A DNA stretch of 16,463 nt from B120-G9 sp034659895 (GTDB taxonomy: Bacteria > Zixibacteria > MSB-5A5 > GN15 > FEB-12), in the NCBI GenBank assembly GCA_034659895.1, contig JAYEIF010000102.1:1-16463 (forward strand), in the 5' to 3' direction. Each line of letters starts with the position of its first letter. Positions within the stretch are counted from its first letter, which is position 1. Under the pieces are notes generated by a model, which worked only from the letters and a program-made list of their open reading frames with translations, was not told where the DNA came from and ran no database searches. Below are positions 12,907-16,463 of this stretch, in pieces. The translations under genes and the position numbers were made by a program.

Positions 12907-14814
12907 ATGAGTAAAATAATTGGAATTGACTTGGGAACCACCAACAGCGTAGTAACTGTAACAGAGGGAAATGAGCCCGCTGTCATCAATAACGCTGAAG
13001 GCGGACGCACAACACCGTCGGTGGTAGGAATTGATAAAAATGGAGAGAGATTAGTTGGAATGGTCGCTCGGCGTCAGGCTGTAACTAACCCGATGAATAC
13101 TGTTTTTTCCGTCAAGCGGCTTATTGGACGCAAATTTGATGAGGTAAAAAATGAAATTAGCAATTATCCATTCAAGGTAATCTCTAATAACAAAGGTGAG
13201 CCAGTAATTGAAATGGATGGCAAACAATATGCCCCAGCGCAGATTTCTGCTATGATACTTACTAAAATGAAGAAAACTGCTGAGGACTATCTGGGAACTT
13301 CTGTCAAAGAAGCTGTTATTACTGTGCCAGCATATTTTAATGACCGCCAGCGTCAAGCGACGAAAGATGCCGGTCGAATCGCTGGTCTTGAAGTCAAGCG
13401 CATCATAAACGAACCGACCGCTGCTGCTTTGGCTTATGGGCTTGACAAGAAAAAGACCGGTAAGGTAGCTGTGTATGATCTCGGTGGCGGAACGTTTGAT
13501 ATTTCTATTCTTGATATGGACGACGGTGTGTTTCAGGTCTTATCCACCAATGGCGACACGCATTTAGGTGGTGATGATTTCGATAAGCGCATCATCGACT
13601 GGCTCGTTGATGAGTTCAAAAAGACGGATGGGATAGACTTGTCAAAGGATCCGATGGCTATACAGCGCTTGAAAGAGGCGGCAGAGAAAGCCAAAATCGA
13701 ACTAAGTTCGACAATGCAGACTCAGATAAATCTACCGTTTGTAACGGCTGATCAGTCCGGCCCGAAGCACCTAAATCTAACACTCACGCGCGCCAAGTTT
13801 GAGCAGTTAGTGGATGATCTCCTACAGCGTTCAATGAGCCCTGTCCAAAAAGCTCTTGATGATGCCGGTATCAAAATCAATCAGATTGATGATGTTATCT
13901 TAGTAGGTGGAATGACTCGGATGCCACGAGTTCAAGAACTGGTTAAGAATTTCTTTGGCCGCAATCCCAACAAATCGGTCAACCCTGATGAGGTGGTTGC
14001 TATCGGCGCTGCCATTCAGGGCGGAGTACTCAGCGGTGATGTTGATGATCTCGTCTTACTTGATATTACGCCTTTGTCGCTCGGTATTGAAACTCTTGGT
14101 GGAGTAACGACTCGTCTTATTGATCGCAATACAACTATTCCGACACGAAAGTCCCAGATTTTCTCAACTGCTGATGATAATCAACCGCAAGTTGATATCC
14201 ATGTTCTTCAGGGTGAGCGTGAAATGGCTGTTGACAACAAAACCATCGGCCGCTTTGCACTTGATGGTATCCCCCCTGCGCCTCGAGGGACACCTCAGAT
14301 CGAAGTTGCGTTTGACATCGATGCCAACGGTATTCTAAACGTATCTGCCAAGGACATGTCCACCGGCAAGGAGCAGAGCATTCGTATTGAGGCTTCCTCC
14401 GGGCTCAGCGAGCAGGAGATTGAAAATATGGTCAACGATGCAAAAACACACGAGGCCGAAGACAAAGAGAAAAAGAACAGCATTGATGCCCGCAACAAAG
14501 CCGATGCCGCTGTCTTCCAATCGGAAAAACAGATGAAGGAGTATGGAGACAAACTGAGCGCTGATTCTAAAACTCAAATTGAAACAGCTAAGGAACGCGT
14601 GAAAGATGCCCTTAAAAACGATAATATCGATGAAATAACTTCAGCGGCTGATGCTTTGCAACAAGTTTGGCAGACAGCATCAACCGAGATGTATCAGAAC
14701 ACATCAGGCGCTGAAACCAATGCTGGCAGTTCCAATGGAAATAATCAGTCCAATGGAACAGAAACAGGCGACAACACCGATACTGTCGATGCTGATTTTG
14801 AGGAAGTGAAATAG
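12907..14814 (+). CDS. dnaK: Molecular chaperone DnaK (Hsp70)
   Basis: A 635-residue cytoplasmic Hsp70 that binds exposed hydrophobic segments in an ATP-driven cycle with a J-protein and a nucleotide exchange factor. The ATPase domain has IGIDLGTTNS at the N-terminus, DLGGGTFD at 191-198 and VGGMTRMP at 333-340. The interdomain linker LLDITPLSLG and the substrate domain follow. The last 35 or so residues are a Gly/Asn/Ser/Thr-rich tail ending DADFEEVK, like the EEVD/EEVK ends of other Hsp70s. AGGAG (12895-12899) stands 7 bases before the start. The full family length is present with no damage. grpE is not nearby; the partner encoded downstream is a class II DnaJ. Confidence 0.99.
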   Translation: MSKIIGIDLGTTNSVVTVTEGNEPAVINNAEGGRTTPSVVGIDKNGERLVGMVARRQAVTNPMNTVFSVKRLIGRKFDEVKNEISNYPFKVISNNKGEPVIEMDGKQYAPAQISAMILTKMKKTAEDYLGTSVKEAVITVPAYFNDRQRQATKDAGRIAGLEVKRIINEPTAAALAYGLDKKKTGKVAVYDLGGGTFDISILDMDDGVFQVLSTNGDTHLGGDDFDKRIIDWLVDEFKKTDGIDLSKDPMAIQRLKEAAEKAKIELSSTMQTQINLPFVTADQSGPKHLNLTLTRAKFEQLVDDLLQRSMSPVQKALDDAGIKINQIDDVILVGGMTRMPRVQELVKNFFGRNPNKSVNPDEVVAIGAAIQGGVLSGDVDDLVLLDITPLSLGIETLGGVTTRLIDRNTTIPTRKSQIFSTADDNQPQVDIHVLQGEREMAVDNKTIGRFALDGIPPAPRGTPQIEVAFDIDANGILNVSAKDMSTGKEQSIRIEASSGLSEQEIENMVNDAKTHEAEDKEKKNSIDARNKADAAVFQSEKQMKEYGDKLSADSKTQIETAKERVKDALKNDNIDEITSAADALQQVWQTASTEMYQNTSGAETNAGSSNGNNQSNGTETGDNTDTVDADFEEVK

Positions 14815-14823
14815 AAAGCGGTT

Positions 14824-14886
14824 GTCCCTCGACTCCGCTCGGGATGAGACAATTCTCCGCTCGGGATGAAACAAATGAGTCCACCT
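14824..14886. repeat. 63-bp direct repeat, copy 1
   Basis: Identical over 63 bases to 15010-15072. Each copy itself contains a 22-base near-tandem unit beginning CTCCGCTCGGGATGA, present twice. Confidence 0.95.
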
Positions 14887-14916
14887 TAGGCGGACTGACG
14901 GTCATCTTTTCCATAA

Positions 14917-14937
14917 GGACGGAGACAAGCCCCGTCC
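14917..14937. repeat. Hairpin with loop shared with the element at 11-80
   Basis: The stem GGACGG/CCGTCC closes the loop AGACAAGCC. The reverse complement of 20-38 has the same nine-base loop with a different but still paired stem (AGCGG/CCGCT). Confidence 0.8.
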
Positions 14938-15009
14938 CTACGCAATTTGGGAGTGTAATCCCGCGTAGCGGGCGGCTTTATGCTGAAAGTGCGCCGTGGC
15001 GTGTCGCCC
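14938..15009. repeat. Second and third hairpins of the dispersed element family
   Basis: CTACGC (14938-14943) pairs with GCGTAG (14963-14968), enclosing GGGA/TCCC. GGGCG (14970-14974) pairs with CGCCC (15005-15009), the same arm sequences as 53-57/67-71, but the loop is longer and diverged. Confidence 0.7.
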
Positions 15010-15072
15010 GTCCCTCGACTCCGCTCGGGATGAGACAATTCTCCGCTCGGGATGAAACAAATGAGTCCACCT
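15010..15072. repeat. 63-bp direct repeat, copy 2
   Basis: Exact copy of 14824-14886. It abuts the end of the hairpin element at 15009, whereas copy 1 follows dnaK directly. Confidence 0.95.
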
Positions 15073-15109
15073 CGGCGGGAAGCATGAGCTATGCCATAAT
15101 GGATTTGTC

Positions 15110-15199
15110 ATACCAGCCTGCCTGTGCGGAACACGCAGACAGGCGAAAGCTGGTATCCAGTGGTAGGTCAGTCCACCTCAGCGGGCTGACCTGCCTACC
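15110..15199. repeat. Two adjacent large hairpins (REP-like)
   Basis: Hairpin one: ATACCAGC (15110-15117) with GCTGGTAT (15149-15156), enclosing GCCTGT/ACAGGC (15120-15125, 15139-15144) and GCG/CGC. Hairpin two: AGGTCAG (15165-15171) with CTGACCT (15186-15192), plus GGT/ACC outside (15162-15164, 15197-15199). The shared GTCAG/CTGAC core recurs in the array after dnaJ. Confidence 0.75.
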
Positions 15200-15238
15200 T
15201 GTACGTAATGAGATTACGGCATTTGAGAAAAGCAATGA

Positions 15239-15267
15239 TGGACAATTACTCATTTTGGAAGTATAAT
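15239..15267 (+). promoter_or_regulatory. Sigma70-like promoter directly before dnaJ
   Basis: TGGACA (15239-15244), a 17-base spacer and a perfect TATAAT (15262-15267). A start point about 7 bases downstream would leave only some four bases before the ATG at 15278, implying a nearly leaderless message. Only GGG (15268-15270 region) resembles a ribosome site. Confidence 0.5.
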
Positions 15268-15277
15268 AGGGACTGAT

Positions 15278-16273
15278 ATGGGAAAGACATTTTACGATAT
15301 TCTCGGAGTGAGTGAAAACGCATCAGTTGATGAAATAAAACGCTCTTTTCGGCAATTAGCCAAAAAGTATCATCCTGATCGTAACAGGGGAGACAAAACA
15401 ACCGAGACTAAATTCAAAGAAATCTCTGAGGCGTATGATACCCTGTCAGACAAGAAAAAGCGTCAGGAATATGACACCATGCGCAAGTACGGTGCCTTTG
15501 CTGGCACAGGGAATGGAGGAGCTGGTGGCGGATTTCCCGGAGGACAGGGTGCCGGCGGCGCAAACTTTAATTTTTCCGACCTCTTCCGACAAGGCTCAGG
15601 AGGAAGGGGAGGATTTCAGACATTTCGTTTCGGCGGCGGCAATCAAGGGACAAATGGATTTGAAGATATTATTTCTCAATTCTTCGGCGGCGCACAGGGC
15701 AGTTCTTCTAATCACTTCTCACGGAAAAGGCGGGCTCGACCTACGCGCGGTCAGGATTTGACAGCTTCCTTGAATATTTCGTTTATGGAGTCAGTCAATG
15801 GAGCGAAGAAGATACTTCATATTGCTCAGACAAACAAGAAACTGGCGGTTAAGATTCCTGTTGGTATCGAAAGTGGCGGTAAAATTAAATTAGTCGGACA
15901 GGGAATGCCTAACCCACGATGTGGGCCCAATCCGCAAGGCGGGAGAAACCCACGAGGCGGGCACAGCGGCGACCTAATAATAACGGTGTTTGTAATGCCT
16001 GATCAAAACTTCAAACGCAAAGGGAATGATGTTTACACGAGTGTAAATATCACGTTCAAAGAGGCCATCCTCGGAACACAAAAACAAATAAAAACGCTTA
16101 CGAAAAAAGTGATGCTTCGAATCCCCGCCGGCACTCAGCCGGGGACAAAGATGCGCCTGAAGGGACAGGGCTTGGCGGTTAAATCACGGGGCGACCTTTA
16201 CGTAACAATCAATATCGATATCCCAAAAAACATCACAGACGAACAGCGGAAGATATTAGAGGAGTGGGGATAA
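15278..16273 (+). CDS. Class II DnaJ (Hsp40) co-chaperone, CbpA/DnaJ-like, no zinc finger
   Basis: A 331-residue J-protein that stimulates DnaK ATPase and delivers substrates. The J domain is residues 1-70, with H32-P33-D34. A Gly/Phe-rich segment runs from about 75 to 150. Two client-binding beta domains follow (GQDLTASLNISF onward, then NDVYTSVNITF onward), each with its VGQG/LKGQGL turn. No CxxCxGxG units occur, so it is class II like CbpA (306 residues) rather than canonical DnaJ. Residues 212-229 are three tandem hexapeptides (NPRCGP, NPQGGR, NPRGGH) in the loop where relatives have one such segment, adding about 12 residues. It ends at ILEEWG, a normal short C-terminus. Proximity to dnaK supports partnership. 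A repeat array begins one base after the stop. Confidence 0.95.
   Translation: MGKTFYDILGVSENASVDEIKRSFRQLAKKYHPDRNRGDKTTETKFKEISEAYDTLSDKKKRQEYDTMRKYGAFAGTGNGGAGGGFPGGQGAGGANFNFSDLFRQGSGGRGGFQTFRFGGGNQGTNGFEDIISQFFGGAQGSSSNHFSRKRRARPTRGQDLTASLNISFMESVNGAKKILHIAQTNKKLAVKIPVGIESGGKIKLVGQGMPNPRCGPNPQGGRNPRGGHSGDLIITVFVMPDQNFKRKGNDVYTSVNITFKEAILGTQKQIKTLTKKVMLRIPAGTQPGTKMRLKGQGLAVKSRGDLYVTINIDIPKNITDEQRKILEEWG
15911..15964 (+). repeat. Three tandem in-frame 18-bp units within dnaJ
   Basis: Units 15911-15928, 15929-15946 and 15947-15964 are each exactly six codons and encode NPRCGP, NPQGGR and NPRGGH. Units one and three share 14 of their first 16 bases. Each carries a small palindrome (CCCAC-GAT-GTGGG; CCGC-AAG-GCGG; CCC...GGG). 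Confidence 0.9.
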
Positions 16274-16274
16274 G

Positions 16275-16463
16275 GGTCAGGTTGCTTGTCAACCTGACAC
16301 TCTGCACAATATAATGTCAGGACCGCAAGGGTTGTAGGTCAGGTTGCTTGTCAACCTGACACTCTGCACAATATAATGTCAGGACCGCAAGGGTTGTAGG
16401 TCAGGTTGCTTGTCAACCTGACACTCTGCACAATATAATGTCAGGACCGCAAGGGTCCTGACC
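16275..16463. repeat. 62-bp tandem array, three units, hairpin-rich
   Basis: Units start at 16275, 16337 and 16399. The first two are identical; the third matches through 16456 and then ends with CCTGACC. Each unit has GTCAGGTTG-CTTGT-CAACCTGAC, a 9-bp hairpin. The final unit has a second one, GTCAGGACC-GCAAG-GGTCCTGAC (16440-16462). It starts one base after the dnaJ stop and runs to the window edge, so its true length is unknown. It may double as a transcription terminator. Confidence 0.95.

Larger units (their letters stand above)
14815..15277. repeat. 463-base non-coding mosaic of dispersed repeats between dnaK and dnaJ
   Basis: There is no credible gene. In order it holds: the first copy of a 63-base direct repeat (14824-14886), a loop-conserved hairpin (14917-14937), a second hairpin (14938-14968), a third (14970-15009), the second 63-base copy (15010-15072), two large hairpins (15110-15156, 15162-15199) and a promoter-like sequence (15239-15267). 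GC is higher than in the flanking genes. Confidence 0.85.

Noticed and set aside
14844..15266. A 140-codon plus-strand open frame between dnaK and dnaJ
   Set aside because: It consists entirely of direct repeats and hairpins; its protein contains the same repeat translated twice, has no ribosome site, and resembles no family.
16275..16463. CRISPR array
   Set aside because: The full 62-base period is identical between units, including what would be spacers, and no cas gene is present.

Overview
The window looks like a chromosomal segment of a Gram-negative, probably uncultivated bacterium. It encodes outer-membrane-type proteins, a BamB-like lipoprotein, an ADP-heptose-type glycosyltransferase and undecaprenyl-diphosphatase. 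AT-leaning coding sequence interrupted by GC-rich, hairpin-forming dispersed repeats, together with a HEAT-repeat protein and a metallopeptidase/propeller/barrel fusion, suggests an FCB-group lineage (Zixibacteria-like). That placement is inference from gene style, not a phylogenetic result. Both edges lie in repeat DNA, so the window may be a whole contig broken at repeats.

Layout. Positions 1-184 hold a repeat element and no gene. A sodium-dependent amino-acid-type transporter (LeuT/NSS fold) follows on the minus strand (185-1558), divergent from a small secreted, probably beta-barrel protein (1724-2338). Then comes a compact plus-strand run: uppP (2390-3163), a heptosyltransferase fused to a GmhB-type phosphatase (3166-4758), and an AmrS-type radical SAM enzyme overlapping it by 8 bases (4751-5740). 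A good sigma70-like promoter (5748-5776) precedes a second tightly coupled set: a gluzincin peptidase/beta-propeller/Omp85-like barrel fusion (5810-8698), a BamB-like PQQ-propeller lipoprotein (8698-9855) and a HEAT-repeat protein (9839-12055). Within this set, start and stop codons overlap.

The right side is a chaperone block: small heat-shock protein hsp20 (12362-12793), dnaK (12907-14814) and a zinc-finger-less class II DnaJ (15278-16273). grpE, hrcA and CIRCE are not seen. The three genes are separated by structured non-coding DNA: a nested palindrome upstream of hsp20, a terminator-like hairpin between hsp20 and dnaK, and a 463-base repeat mosaic between dnaK and dnaJ. The last 189 bases are a 62-bp tandem array of hairpin units.

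How the genes work together: uppP recycles the lipid carrier for envelope polymers, the GT9-GmhB fusion would make and use heptose for surface glycan, and the barrel fusion plus BamB-like lipoprotein suggest an outer-membrane assembly, export or quality-control unit. Hsp20 holds unfolded protein, and DnaK/DnaJ refold it. I found no defence system, prophage, transposase, CRISPR array, tRNA or rRNA. The unusual material is in domain fusions, the covarying repeat families, and 18-bp in-frame hexapeptide duplications in two genes.
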